64,000 nt of DNA from Liolophura sinensis (taxonomy: Eukaryota > Mollusca > Polyplacophora > Chitonida > Chitonidae). The stretch is taken from assembly GCF_032854445.1 (NCBI RefSeq), contig NC_088295.1:10217385-10281384 (forward strand). Direction: 5' to 3'. The position numbers and the translations under genes were made by a program. Position 1 is the first letter of the stretch, and each line of letters starts with the position of its first letter. A model generated the notes under the pieces. The model made no database searches and was not told the DNA's origin. It saw nothing but the letters and a program-made list of their open reading frames with translations. Below are positions 49,263 through 62,773 of the stretch, in pieces.

Positions 49263-52200
49263 ATGAGCTCTGGGCGAGCTAGTCCACTGGGCCATAATAG
49301 CGGCGGCGGAGGCGCTCTCGGTCAAAGCTTGGATAAAAACGAGTTGGAGATGGACCGTCTGTCTAACCGATCTAGCAGTGGGCGGCCTGACAGCGCCCAC
49401 TCCCGCCAAGCCTGGGGTGATGATGACCCCTCGGACGCTTTTGCTAGGCGAATGGAACCCATGGAAAATGACAATTATGTAGGACCACCCTCAGGACGGA
49501 CAGATACAGCTGTACGACAGTCCACAGGATGCTGGGGCTACTTCAAACGTGGCCTGAGATGTAAGCACCTTGATAATTTCATCACTCAGTCATTGACAGT
49601 TTTCCACTGTTTGACACTTTATATACACTCATTGTCAACAAATTTGGACAACTTACGTAAACAGCAATAAGTAAATCTTTGACACCACATTGTCAAATTG
49701 TTTGTTTGTTTGTCATAGTTTTTTTCTTTTTTATTTAATTATTTATTTATTTAATATCACATGACTTTTCCAGTTTGTTGTAGTATATGTTATCATTTTT
49801 TTTATATAAGTCCTTTCATTTAAGCATTTTGAAGCTTATGTGCCTCAGCATGTGGGGTAATGTTGGAGAACATGTTACATTTTGTTATTCTAAGTCTTTT
49901 ATTTACTGATTATTCTTAATTATTTTTACATCCATCAATGATAAAATTATGACTTTTGTCTGATACATATTTTTGCCTTTTACTTAGCTCTGTGGGCCAC
50001 CCGCTTCACAGAAGAAACTCAGGGGGGACCGAGAACTTCATGTGAAGACAACTTTGAGAGAGTTGATTGTCTACCTGGTGTTCCTGGTGGTGGTCTGTGT
50101 TAGTAAGTAACATTGTCCAGTCAGCCTGTTTTCTTTCATCACATAGACGATCATAAATGATATATGCAAAGAGGACAGATCAGAATTCTTGCTAATTCTG
50201 TTTTGACCCCCCCCCCCCCACCCAATCCTATCCTCTCATGTCACCCTTTTGCCCTCATCCGTGCCCCTGACCACTTCCATTTTCCTCCTTATTATAGTCC
50301 AACCCTATTCCTGTACAGAGGCCTTCGTGGCTCAGTTGGTTAGTGCGCTAGCACAGCATAATAACCCAGAACCCTCTCACCAATGCGGTTGGTTTCCTCC
50401 CACCATAATGCTGACCGCCATCGTATAAGTGAAACATTCTTGAGTACGGCGTAAAACACCAAACAAATAAATAAATAAATATTCCTTTGCAAGGGAGTGA
50501 AGTCACATGGAAATGGAATGGGCCATGGCAGTGTGTTGTCTTTGCAACAATCTGTCAAAATTATAAGGGATTACATATATCTGTTCAGAGATCACAAGAT
50601 ATTCAATTTTGTTGCTATCCTAGTGTGGTGTTGCTTGATATGAATGTTGTGCAAGATAAACCACAAACTTTTTAAATATATACATGTAAATCATTGCCTA
50701 TTATGCAATGTGAAACTGACATAAAAAACTTGCATGTGCATCCACACTCAGAATATGGACTACAAGATGATATAGCCGTCCAAAATATAACCATACAAAA
50801 TATAACCTGTTGATTCTTCTAATTTTGGGATAAGACTTTCTTATAATTGAAAGCGTGGAAGTATTTTTGTGCATTGTGTTTACGGTTAGTTTTCGTGTGA
50901 GACTAAAGAATAGTTTATCCATTTCATTGGAATTTAACATTTAAACATGCTTAAAGATTATTTTACTTTACTTGAACAACCTTTTATGAATGGAGAATAA
51001 AAAAGGAGATTCAGAATGAAATGCAAAACCCTCTGTAAGGTTCTTGACAAGCTCAGGTCTGTGGTGGTTAGAAGTCAAATTCTGTCACTTTTACCCTAAT
51101 TCTTTTAATTTTTGGGACAGTTATTAGTATTGTTGAAAGTAGAATATTACATTTCTTTACGAGCCTTTTGGAAATTTAAGGATATGAGTGTGTTGTTCAT
51201 TAGATGACCCAACCATGTGAGCAAAAAGACACTCAATTTCTGCTACAATTATATATATGCATGGGCAAAAATGAGCAGACCAGGTGTCCCAAAAATTAGA
51301 AGAAATGGGGTACCTCACTCTAAAAAAGTTTATAAATCTAGTTGATCTAGTGAACAACCTGATACATGTAGCTGTTTGCATAATAAGGCAGCAAAGTGAC
51401 TATGCAGACTGTGCAGAAATTCATATTAACACCTATTATTTAAGATATTGAGAGTTTTGGGAGATATTTTTCGTCACATTTATGGCTATTTTCTTGTTGA
51501 CTTTAACAGAAATATTATTCTGATGGATCAAATGGATAGGGGTCTGTCTTGTATTGCGTTCACACTTCCTGAATGCTTTTAATTAAGCAGTATAGCTCCA
51601 TGGATTTTCAACATTATGGGTGTTAATGTAGATTTACAGAAAGATAGTACATGATGGATATATTGCTTAGTTGTGTGATGCTCCACTGTGTTAAAACCAT
51701 CTGTTTGGCACTGACTGACATTTAGCCATATAGTGTACAAGTTCTATAATATCCAGTTAATACAGACTAAGTAAGATTTTCATATAATTTGCTTTGAGCA
51801 GTTCCATGCTTTGTTAGCAGTTAGCTATTATTGGTGAATGTTAACAATAGACTCTGGTATCAGGTATGATTTGACCGTGCACTAAGAAACAAAAGCATCT
51901 TTTGAGCCTGACATCAATAATTTGGTGAAGTTGTGTTGTAGTCAAGGTAGCAACGACAAACACATTGATTTTTGCTGGTGTCCCAGGACGGTTTGAAGAG
52001 CTGTGTTTGTGTGAATGCCATAGACTGATGGGGAAAAACTCAGTCTATTGTGTGCAAAACTGGAGCTGAATCTCTTTTAGTTATCCACGTCAATAAGATC
52101 AATAAATAATATTGACATTTTAACTTGGGTTTAGTACCTAACTGCTTCAGGCATAGTGCCAAGATACCTGCTTGATGCACATCAGCATTGGCCTGTGTTG

Positions 52201-55200
52201 TGACAGGCGTGCAGTTAGCCACCTTGTGATTGGATTGGACAATAAATCATTTGTACCATACTGATTAAACCATGGTGATTGGGTAGTTGCTCAGGGTGAG
52301 AAAATTTCCCCTCTCTGTGTAATACACCAATTACACATGTGGCATTACTCTTACACCACCATATAAGGCCATCTGTCTATGACCACTCTACTTTGAAACA
52401 GTAATTTAAGCTGAGACTAATCACACTATTGGGTGAAAGTTTTACGATCTGATGAAAAGTTCTTAAATGAAATTGAATACATTATTAAATTCACATATGT
52501 TTTTCATATATACTGTCCAACTATTGATCATCTTGTCAACTGTTATGAAAGTTGGGACTAGTTTATCAGTTGACTTTCCTGTATCAAACTGAAGGAGAGC
52601 TAATATATTTCCCTATGATTTATTTATTTATTTGGTTGGTGTTTTACGCTGTACTCAAGAATATTTCACTTATACAAAGGGGGCCAACTATTACCTTATG
52701 AAACTGTTGCCTTTCTAAAGGAGGGTTAAAGTATGAGGATCAGAAAGAATCTGGATGGCTATTCTAAGTCTTAAGGGCTTTGTATTGTATCGGTGCCCCT
52801 TTTGAAAGTCTGTGAGGATCCCACAGAAACCAAAGCCTTCTTCAATGGCCCCCAGGTTTGCCTAACTTTGTCGTGCAAGACCACCCATCATTGACACACA
52901 TGTATTATAGCTTCAAGTGATGCTCTTATCCAGCGTTTTTACATCATTCCACCAATATTTATATAAGTTCATATTGCTTAATTAGTCATGTGGAGGTGTG
53001 AAAAATTGTGAAGAAATTGCCAGAAGTAGTTTTACCCAAGTATGATGCGTCAGTGTGCTTAACGCAGTAAACCGTGTGTTATGGTCAAATATTTGCTTCC
53101 TTTCGTGATCTTTTCTTCATTGTTTTCTTGGTATTTATGTGTTATGATTATGCATTGAATAAAAATTTAATTATGTTTGGAATCATGCTTTCATTTATTA
53201 TTCGTTTAGTTTTGTGTCACGAAAGGATATCGAATGTGCTCACACTATTTTTGAGGATAGTGACGGTAAATGTCATATACCATTCGCTACCTTGATTTCC
53301 ACCATGTAAGATTGCCTATGTTCATGTATTTAACAGCTCCTAACGGCAACTGAGCGCTTTGTTAGTCACCAAAATGTTGAAAATAAAGAATGTGGAAGTT
53401 ATCAGGCCATGGATAGGCCATTTGGCCTTGACCCCAGTGCAACAGATAAAAATTAGATGATACGCCTCTAAAATACGCATGACGATTTGTGTGTATGCCT
53501 ATATTCCTGAGAGGTATAGCATACTTGGGAGACTTAAAGCAAACAGTTCCTGTCAACATGGAAAGTAGATCTCCGAAGTAGTTTACATGTGCGGCGCTCT
53601 CCACGATGCGATAGTTTTCAGAAACTGAAGGTTACAGCAAAGGGTCATATACCAATACCCGCAGTCATGGAGAATGACTACTGTGATATTTATGTTTGTG
53701 ACATTCTATAGTGTTTGCCATGAAAAAGATGTAGCAAAGGCTAAAAAAGATTGACATTTGGGTTACTATACAGCAAGTTCTGCGACTGTACTGCATTTAA
53801 TCTTCCTAATATCGCTCTCAATGTATGGTTTTAATTCTACACCGATAGTCAGTTATTTGTGCTGTTGTAAAGTGTCATCGAGGGTCCAGTTTCCAATGTG
53901 TACATGGAATCGGTGACTTGTGAGGAGAGAAGCTAGTGAAATACAACGATCACGAGAACAGATAGTATTCAGAAACATTTTAGATTTATACTATATACTA
54001 CCAATAACTAAAGCGCAAGTAATTTTTGTCTTCTAATATAGGCAGTTGTTTGTGTAGACAGAAATGTTTTACATAGGTAAAAAAACATTAGCAGTCGCAT
54101 TAGGCAAGTAGAATGAAATTATACTGCAACCCCTGCTATCAAAACAAAATGAAAAGGTAAAATTGTCAGTGAGTGAGTTACTGGAATAAACCCAGTAGTC
54201 CTACAGGTAGAGGTGTAATAAATAAATGTAGGCCTATGAGTGTCATTCCAGATTCATTCCTCGTGAGGAAAAGCTGAAATAATTAATTTATTCTAGAATG
54301 TTATAACGAGTTGTAATTCTGGGCCACGGATCTGTATGTATATATATATATATATATACTTGTGGTCCTATATGTAACTACAAGAATCTCTTTATCGGTA
54401 GTTCTTTGTAGGCCTGTACATGTAATATTATGTATGCACCTGTATGTCTTTCGATTTTCTCAAGCCTGTTCACTCAATGAACATCACACTTTCTAGATTG
54501 ATGGGGACCCAAAATAGTGAAGTGTTGAGTATTTCCAAAAAATGTGTACAGTGGTAGGCTTCCCCAGTACTCCCTCTCTTGGAAAAGTAGGAAGTACTGT
54601 GGTACCTCTGAAAATTATTTGTTGCACTACTTGACCCCTTGGGTTTCTGCCCAATAGTTGATCTTCTTAATTGTGTGATTGCCAACAAACTTATTGTTTT
54701 CATGATCTGTTGAAGAAGTTATCTGTTAAATTGTGGAACGAGTTGTTAGTAATCTTTTGCTATATGTGATGGACATGGACAAATTGAAAAGAAGGTTGAG
54801 AGATTGTACATGTATTTTATGTCTCTTTGCCATATGTGTATTGTTGAGATACAACTGTACAATGTAAAGATGAAAACATGTATTGTATTACGATATGATG
54901 CCTTGATATGTTGCCACATACGACAGTGGTACAAATAATGAAGATTTTCAGGCTCAGACTAACGACTTAGGTGCAAAAAAAATTTCATGAAAATGTCTAC
55001 AATCTTACAGTATATAATATTATGTTAGTGTGGTGCAATGCATTCTATTTAAAGTCATGTCAGCCGGTTAGGCCGGATCCTCAATTACAGACAGAATAAC
55101 TGATAGGCCTTTGTCAGTGGAGAAGACCAATGAATTGTACTAGAAGACAATTGGTCATTAGTTACAAGAAAAACAAAAATAGAAGAAGAGCAATAGACCC

Positions 55201-58200
55201 ATTTCACAGCTCTTGGGGGATGTTTTTTTAGTGAAACTTGTTCCCATGAAATTGTGTTACTCATGTGCATGTTAATTCAGTCTACACTTGTTGCTCACGT
55301 TGGAATCTCTAACAGTTTCAACTTTTGTTTCTGGGTATTTTTATGTGTTTGTAGCACATGGCTTGACATTAAACTCAAATTAGTAATAGTAGAACAGGGT
55401 TTCACAGTAGGGGAAATACATTTTATTGTAATAAATGAAGAACATTTTGATACATTTGCTGTATTAATCCATGGCTTTTTGCCACCGATGATGTAGTACT
55501 TTTGACTTACTACTACACTCTCAAAACACAAAGCAGAGGTATGGATCACTGGTATAGAATTGTGTTCATAGGTTTCCTTTCTTGGCAGGGGTACCACAGT
55601 TTTGATTTCTGACGTTTCCTACGACTAACTGAAAAATGAAGAATATCCGTAACGGCATAACCCTGTGTCATTCCTTTAGCCGGTTGATTGTTGATGCATA
55701 TTTCTGTGTTTCAGTCACATTTGGTATGACCAGCACCACCATGTACTACTACACCAAGGTGATGAGCGACCTGTTTTTGGACACGACTGCAGAAGGTGGC
55801 ATTGGCTCCTTCAGGGCTATCACTAACACAGAAGAGTTCTGGAAGGTCAGTACATTTGTTCTTCTACATGTATGTTGTTGTAAGTTTAAGACAAACGATG
55901 GAGTATACTGTTGAAATGGTAGTTTTGTGCAGAATTAAATTATGTTAAATGATGTTTGTCAAGAGACAGTTTGTTTTGTGAAAATTTATAGAGGTTTACT
56001 ACTTATACCAGATAGAATTCATTTGTTACACGTCTAAGTCAGGGTGCGCATCACTGTAATTAGCATTTAACTCACTGTCCTTCATTTGACTATATTTTTA
56101 TATCTTACATCAGAACTTATACCCTTACATACTATACTCATGGTAGAGGCGGTATCTCTCATGTGTTGTTCCTATCCATTATGATCATTACTGCTTACAG
56201 TTTGCCCGTAGCCCTCTGATCAAGGGATTGTATTGGGAAACTTGGTACAACAATGACAACTTCTCAGAGACAGGCTACATCTACTACGAGAACAAACTGC
56301 TAGGTTTACCACGTATCCGTCAGCTTAAGGTTCACAGCAACTCCTGTGTCGTTCATGAAGACTTTTCTCAGGTCATTCGAGAATGCTACGACTCTTATGC
56401 CCCCAGTATAGAGGATAAAGAGCCTGTGCCAGGAAAAGACCACAATGAATCAGCGTAGGTTTTGTACATTTTGTCAAGAAATAAATTTACATAAATGAAT
56501 CATTTGAATTGTGTGAAGAAGTATTTCGCATGTTAAGAAAGTTGACCTCGTACTTTAATCTAAAATTTCTAAGTTACTAAGTTGACTAAGTTACTTGTTT
56601 TGCCTGATTTTGAGAGTTCTGTTGAGCTTAAAAAGGTGGTTTGAGTTTGGTTTGGAAGGTAGTATGATATCTTTCTGGAAAAGTATAAGTTTCTGCACCA
56701 GAAAATAATATTGTATGTCCTTTTTATTTGCCTCTAAAATAGCAATAAGTTGGTTGAAATTGTGGTGGAAATAAAGTGATTCACTTGAAAAACAGCTCTT
56801 TTAAATGGATTTACATATATTTCATTTCGCGTGCAAATGAAGTTTGTTAACCTTTTCAGGGTACTTTACACTTTTTTTGCCAGCTACCTTTGATAACATT
56901 GACTATTGTGCAGCTATTAATATCTGTTTTAACACAGGTGGGTCTATCAGAGTGAGGAGGATCTAGACGGTTCAAGTCACTGGGGCTTGCTGACCTGGTA
57001 TGGGGGAGGGGGCTATGTCCAGGACATGCCCATCAGGAAGGCGGATGGTCAAGCTGTCATAGAGAACTTATTCAACAATTTGTGGATAACAAGAGGAACT
57101 CGAGCAGTCTTCATTGACTTCACTGTTTACAATGCCAACATCAATCTTTTCTGTGCCGTCACGTAAGAACAAAGGTTCTATTATTCACACCTTAACTGAA
57201 TTAAGACACGGTGAAAAAATGCAAACTACGTAGTGAAAGCAAATGATACTTAATGACTTTGCCTGTAAACATCTGTACAGTTCAGATGATTTTTTTCAGA
57301 GTTATCTCCCTTCATTTGTTTGAATGACTGAATTATATGCAGCATTATAATTGGTATTAAAGGATTTTGTTGTGTTACTAGTTGTGTCATCATTGTGTTA
57401 ATGTGTTATTTAGGCTTCTGGTGGAGTTCCCAGCCACAGGTGGCGCTATTCCATCATGGACTTTCCGGACTGTGAAGCTGATTCGTTACGTTCTCTATCG
57501 GGGACTACTTTGTCATGGCCTGTGAATGCATCTTCATGCTCTTCATTATCTACTACATTGTGGAGGAGGTGCTGGAGGTATGTTCCTCTGTTGGAAGTAG
57601 TTCTCAGTAATCCACTGACAGAAGAAATAAAACTCTGCAGAGAATTCTTCTGGCACAGCCTAGTTTGGACTTCTGTGGCCTAGTGACTAGTGTGCTAGCA
57701 GAGCATAATGACCCAGGAGCATATCACCAATTCGATGTCTGTGAGATCAAGTCCATCTTATGCTGGCTTCCTCTGTGTTTATACATGGAAAGGTCTTGCA
57801 GGCAACCTGCGGGTGGACATGTATTTTTCCCGGGGTCTGCCTGGTTTCCTCCATTTATAACACAGGATGCCGTTGTATATGTGAAATATTCTTCAGTATG
57901 GCATAAAACACTTGTGAGATAAATAAATTGATACAGTCATTCATTCGCAAATATTTTCTGCCCCTGTAAGGTCAAAAAGAAGCCTTCACTTTTTCATTGT
58001 AAGAAATTCCTTTGACTTGGCTGTTCTTGTTGTCAGCATATAAGCTTGGACACAAACCAGCTTCTCCATAAGTCATATGTATATATTGAAAAGTTCGTCC
58101 AAAACTCCATCCTGTTTTCAGATCAAGAAGCACAAGCTGTCCTACTTCAAGAGTTTCTGGAACATTGTTGATGTGATTGTGATCTTGATTGCCCTGGTGT

Positions 58201-61200
58201 GTATCGCGTTCCACATCTATCGGACGATCACCATTGAGAACAAGCTGAACACACTCCTGGATAACCCCAACAAGTACCTAGACTTCCAGTTCCTGTCCTA
58301 CTGGCAGACTGAGTTCAACAACATCATGGCCATTGCTGTCTTCTTCGCCTGGGTCAAGGTAAGACAGTTGGGTTTTGATCCCCTGTGACAGTGTTATAAT
58401 ATTTAAAACTTTATCTTACCCGAGGATTGCTTTATGCTCTTGTGAACTGAAAATTGGTCTTTCTCCTTAGTGGTTCACTCAGACTTGTTAGCTCTCTGTC
58501 GGGTAACAAATCCCTGCCCTAATGACTATTTCTGTGTTCTCCTCCAGGTGTTCAAGTACATCAGCTTCAACAAGACTATGACCCAGCTGTCCTCTACACT
58601 GGCCCGTTGTGCAAAGGATTTGGCTGGCTTTGCTGTCATGTTCTTCATCATTTTCCTGGCCTTTGCTCAGCTGGGTTACCTCATCTTTGGCACGCAAGTC
58701 AAGGACTTCAGCACCTTCCCAAGCGCCATGTGAGTCAATATCTCAGATGCAGGGTTAGGGCTGGCTATGTTAGAAAAATAAGGGTGAAGCAGAGTTTTTC
58801 ACTCGTCTGGTTCTAGTTTGTGTTAAAAGATACCTTAAAGCATACACATAGACCAGAGTTTAAAGTTTTGTGCATTTGAATCGTAAGTAAATATTGCTGA
58901 CCAGTGTTGATTTGTGGATGTTTTCCAGCTTCACCCTGTTCCGTATTGTGCTGGGAGACTTCGACTTCCACGAGCTGGAGAATGCTAACCGTGTGATTGG
59001 ACCTCTCTACTTCATGTTCTATGTGTTCTTCGTCTTCTCGTGCTGATCAACATGTTCCCTTGCCATCATTAATGACACCTACTCCGAGGTGGAAGGCTGA
59101 CATTGCCAGCCAGAAAAACGAGTTTGAAATGGCAGACTACTTCAAGAGGGTAAGAACAAATGGTATTTACACACACATAAATATCGATTGAACAGTTAAG
59201 AGGCAATAGGTGGGTACGTAACAGCCAAGATAAGGTCAGTTAGCAATTTAGATGTGGATGTTCCATCAACAACCCTCTGATACCCTGACTCCCCCCCCCC
59301 CCAACACACACACACATGATGGTGTATGATGATCATATGAACCCCCCATTGTTACAAACATTGCCAATGTGGCTTTAAGACATAATCATGCATTCGTTAA
59401 AGCCCCCCCCCCTTCTTTCATCAGCTGTTATTATCCACATGTTCCTTCTTTCTGCTGTCAATACATCATTAAATTAGATTTCCTGCTGGCCAATTTAGCT
59501 TACATTTCATGGATGTACATGTGGGAAGTACAGTATGCAAGAAATCATCAAATCTACTGACCAAAGTTTTGTCCTCCTCTCAGGCCACCCATCAGAAATC
59601 TGAGTATGGTCATAGATGGTTGTGGATGGTGGTAGGTTTCAGAGTCTGGTTTTGTCTTACCATAATGCTTGCTGCTGTTGTATAAGTGAGTTTTCTTGAG
59701 TACAGCATAAAGCACCAGTCAGATAAATAAACACGGACCAAAGTCACACACGTCTCTGCACTGATATGGTCATAATTGTTGTACATTCAATAGCTGAGTA
59801 TTTAGGCCATGATTGAAAGTGAATTGACAGAACTGACTATGTTGACAGGGCTATCAGAAGATGCTGGACAAACTGAATTTCAAGCGGGACAAGATTGTGG
59901 ACATCCAGAAGGCTCTGAAATCTGCAGACATTAACCATGACGAACAACTGGACTTTGAGGAGTGGAGAAATGACCTGAAAAGGTAAGGGAGGGGATGTTA
60001 CCTTGATTGTGTGCCCACAGTGCTCAACTCCACAGAACCTGATGTGATGTATCATGGTAACTGTGGTGGTTACTGACACTGAAATTTGTAGATTTCCCGA
60101 CCATATTTTGAAAAACTGTATAGCAAAATAGTCTAAAACATTTTCTTAAGGTGGGTAACCTTCAGGTAATGCACATGGGTGAGGATTTTAATTAACTTGA
60201 CTAATTTCAGCAACAGCTTTCAGAGTTTCATACCCCAGCAAAAGGTCTCAAAAAAAAAAAAAACTCAAAAGGAATATAGTATAATCAAGGATAAATAAAA
60301 GAACAGTGTCTGTGTAAAAATGTCTTACAGAAATGAGTTTATCATTCAGTACTTAGGTAATCCCAGTGTTTGCTATTCCTCTACAGACGCGGGTATGCCG
60401 ATACTGAGATTGAGGCCGTGTTTGCTAAGTATGATGAGGATGGGGATCGAATCTTGGACAAGAGCGAACAGCAGCGTATGCATGCTGATCTGAGTGAACA
60501 GAAGGTGTGTTTACTGCTCAAGTATTACTTGTCCAGATTGACTGAAATTCAATGTGTATGATTATTACGGTCTGGTCATGTGTGTGATCATTACGGTCTG
60601 GTCGTGTGTGTGATCATTATGGTCTGGTCGTGTGTGTGATCATTCGGTCTGGTCGTGTGTGTGATCATTACGGTCTGGTCGTGTGTGTGATCATTATGGT
60701 CTGGTCGTGTGTGTGATCATTACGGTCTGGTCGTGTGTGTGATCATTATGGTCTGGTCGTGTGTGATCATTATGGTGTGGTCGATGTGTGTGATCATTAT
60801 GGTCTGGTAGTGTTTGTGATCATTGCGGTCTGGTCGTGTGTGATCATTACGGTCTGGTCATGTGTGTGATCATTAATGGTCTGGTCGTGTGTGTGATCAT
60901 TACGGTCTGGTCGTGTGTGTGATCATTATGGTCTGGTCGTGTGTGTGATCATTACGGTCTGGTCGTGTGTGTGATCATTACGGTCTGGTCGTGTGTGTGA
61001 TCATTACGGTCTGGTCGTGTGTGTGAATCATTATGGTCTGGTCATGTGTGTGATCATTATGGTCTGGTCGTGTGTGTGATCATTACAGTCTGGTCGTTTG
61101 TGTGATCATTATGGTCTGGTCGTGTGTATGATCATTACAGTCTGGTCGTGTGTGTGATCATTACGGTCTGGTCGTGTGTATGATCATTACAGTCTGGTCG

Positions 61201-62721
61201 TGTGTGTGATCATTACAGTCTGGTCGTGTGTGTGATCATTATGGTCTGGTCGTGTGTGTGATCATTACGGTCTGGTCGTGTGTGTGATCATTACGGTCTG
61301 GTCATGTGTGTGATCATTATGGTCTGGTCGTGTGTGTGATCATTACAGTCTGGTCGTTTGTGTGATCATTATGGTCTGGTCGTGTGTATGATCATTACAG
61401 TCTGGTCGTGTGTGTGATCATTACAGTCTGGTCGTGTGTGTGATCATTATGGTCTGGTCGTGTGTGTGATCATTATGGTCTGGTCGTGTGTATGATCATT
61501 ACAGTCTGGTCGTGTGTGTGATCATTACGGTCTGGTCGTTGTGTGTGATCATTACGGTCTGGTCGTGTGTGTGATCATTACGGTCTGGTCATGTGTGTGA
61601 TCATTACAGTCTGGTCATGTATGATCATTACGTCTGGTCGTGTGTGTGATCATTACGGTCTGGTCGTGTGTGTGATCATTATGGTCTGGCAGTGTTATAA
61701 TGCCCAGGATGTTTCTGTGGAATGCGTGTAAAGAAAACACAGAAATGTTGTGTTCATGATAGTCACAGTATGCTTCTGGTTACCGTTCGTAACATATGTA
61801 TACAATTTGTCTTCATTTTCGGCTGCTCTGAATAAGGAATACGATGATCTTAAAGAGAATGCCCATCGTCCCGGCACCACGCGAAGATCCAGCAGTCGTG
61901 TCAGCTTTAACGAGGACAGCGGTGATGACAGTGATGATGAAGACAGTGGTACAAAATCCTCAAGAACTGGGCGCACATCAAGCGGAGTGTCATATGAAGA
62001 GTTCACAGTCCTCTCGCGGAGAGTCGACAGAATGGACACTCCATTGGCAGCATAGTCTCCCAAAATTGATGCAGTTTTAGTTAAATTGGAGGCAATGGAA
62101 AAAGCGAAAATGAAGAGGAGGGAAACAATGGGAAAAATTTTAGATAGCATCACGGAGGTACAGTGAATGTTCAGAACTGATCAGTTCTGTCTACAGCAAT
62201 AATTACGAACATCACTTTCTACCCTAACCCTGGGCAAAAACCTCTTTAATGTTGTTGCAAAGTTCAGGCAAATTACAATTTTGGTATGTTTAGAAAATAA
62301 GCAAGGATACTCGATAATAACTCACAGTTGCCTTGACTACCACATTTCATACCTTTAGGTCTTGACCCAAGAGGTCGAAGGTTTAAATCCAGCTCTAGTA
62401 ACGTGGGCTGTAGTCTTGTCCAGATAGTTTGGAGAAGTATTTATGGTGCTGACTCAGGTAAATAAACGTTGAAAAGTTACTTAAAGCACCTTAAAGAAAG
62501 ACATTGTCATATTTCTGATGAACAGTGCTTGATTCCTTTAACTGGTTGAAGGTGTCATTGAGTTGTATTTTGTGATTTGTGTGCAGTCTGATGGAAACAG
62601 TGATGAGATGAAGAGAGATCAGATGGAGAGGCTAGTGAGAGAAGAGTTGGAACGGTGGGATTCAGAAACCTCAATTGGCCCTACCAGTGCCCGAGGCGGC
62701 TCCCCCAGTGGCAGCAGGTAG
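49263..62721 (+). CDS. PKD2: Polycystin-2 (TRPP2) cation channel, thirteen exons, with small indels
   Basis: Calcium-permeable TRP-family channel of cilia and ER, partner of polycystin-1. Exons: 49263-49560, 49988-50102, 55715-55845, 56201-56454, 56938-57162, 57414-57577, 58122-58358, 58548-58729, 58929-59149, 59849-59982, 60387-60504, 61837-62157, 62587-62721. All junctions are GT-AG. Seen in order: cytoplasmic N-terminus ending [11 protein letters not shown]1 with [20 protein letters not shown]; the extracellular polycystin (TOP) domain ([46 protein letters not shown]); S2-S5 ([39 protein letters not shown]); the pore [11 protein letters not shown]6; a Ca-binding EF hand [12 protein letters not shown]; and the coiled coil [19 protein letters not shown]. 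About 843 codons against 968 in human. Small indels interrupt the frame in exons 2 (G-run 50022-50027), 6 (about 57490), 9 (about 59035-59039, 59057-59059, 59091) and 12 (about 62037-62040 and 62063-62065). The TAG at 62719-62721 is either the true end or the effect of another indel; a donor at 62774 suggests the latter. Confidence 0.92.
50318..50480 (+). mobile_element. SINE family A in PKD2 intron 2, internally shortened
   Basis: Head GGCCTTCGTGGCTCAGTTGG and TAGTGCGCTAGCACAGCATA jump to GGTTTCCTCCCACCATAATG, then the complete tail with TTGAGTACGGCGTAAAACAC and (AAAT)n. Confidence 0.88.
50481..55714. other. Bulk of PKD2 intron 2, no gene inside
   Basis: About 5.2 kb of AT-rich intron, the largest in this gene. 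It holds a SINE family A tail fragment at 52618-52697 and a short TA run at about 54338-54358. No alternative exon was recognised. Confidence 0.5.
52618..52697 (-). mobile_element. SINE family A, 3'-end fragment
   Basis: TTTATTTATTTATTTGGTTG, GTGTTTTACGCTGTACTCAA and GAATATTTCACTTATACAAA match the tail in reverse; the head is absent. Confidence 0.8.
57671..57928 (+). mobile_element. SINE family A in a PKD2 intron, diverged but long
   Basis: Runs from TCTGTGGCCTAGTGACTAGT through CATAATGACCCAGGAGCATA, ATGCTGGCTTCCTCTGTGTT and GTGAAATATTCTTCAGTATG to GCATAAAACACTTG and AATAAAT. It is nearly full length with many substitutions, so it is an older copy. Confidence 0.8.
59282..59732 (+). mobile_element. 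SINE remnants in a PKD2 intron
   Basis: Two pieces. ACAAACATTGCCAATGTGGC with TTTAAGACATAATCATGCAT (about 59352-59398) resembles the tail near 14650. TACCATAATGCTTGCTGCTG, TATAAGTGAGTTTTCTTGAG and CAGATAAATAAA (about 59657-59732) is the diverged 3' half of family A. C-runs lie at about 59290-59302 and 59403-59412. Confidence 0.6.
60556..61690. repeat. 24-bp minisatellite in a PKD2 intron, about 47 copies
   Basis: The unit GTGTGTGATCATTACGGTCT plus GGTC alternates between ATTACGG, ATTATGG and ATTACAG forms. Each unit holds the palindrome TGATCA. Several copies are off by one or two bases (for example near 60640, 60784, 60872, 61024, 61541 and 61630). The array starts about 52 bases after exon 11 and ends about 150 bases before exon 12, so it fills most of that intron. 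A longer repeat of repeat variants is visible (the block near 61060-61200 recurs near 61310-61450). Confidence 0.96.
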
Positions 62722-62773
62722 TGGCCCAGGGGCAATACGTAACAGATCCGGGCGAGACTCAGGGCAGAATAAC

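Noticed and set aside
60556-61690. CRISPR array (regular short repeats)
   Set aside because: There are no unique spacers; units are directly adjacent and the sequence is a eukaryotic intron. The same applies to the 40-, 50-, 65- and 88-bp arrays.
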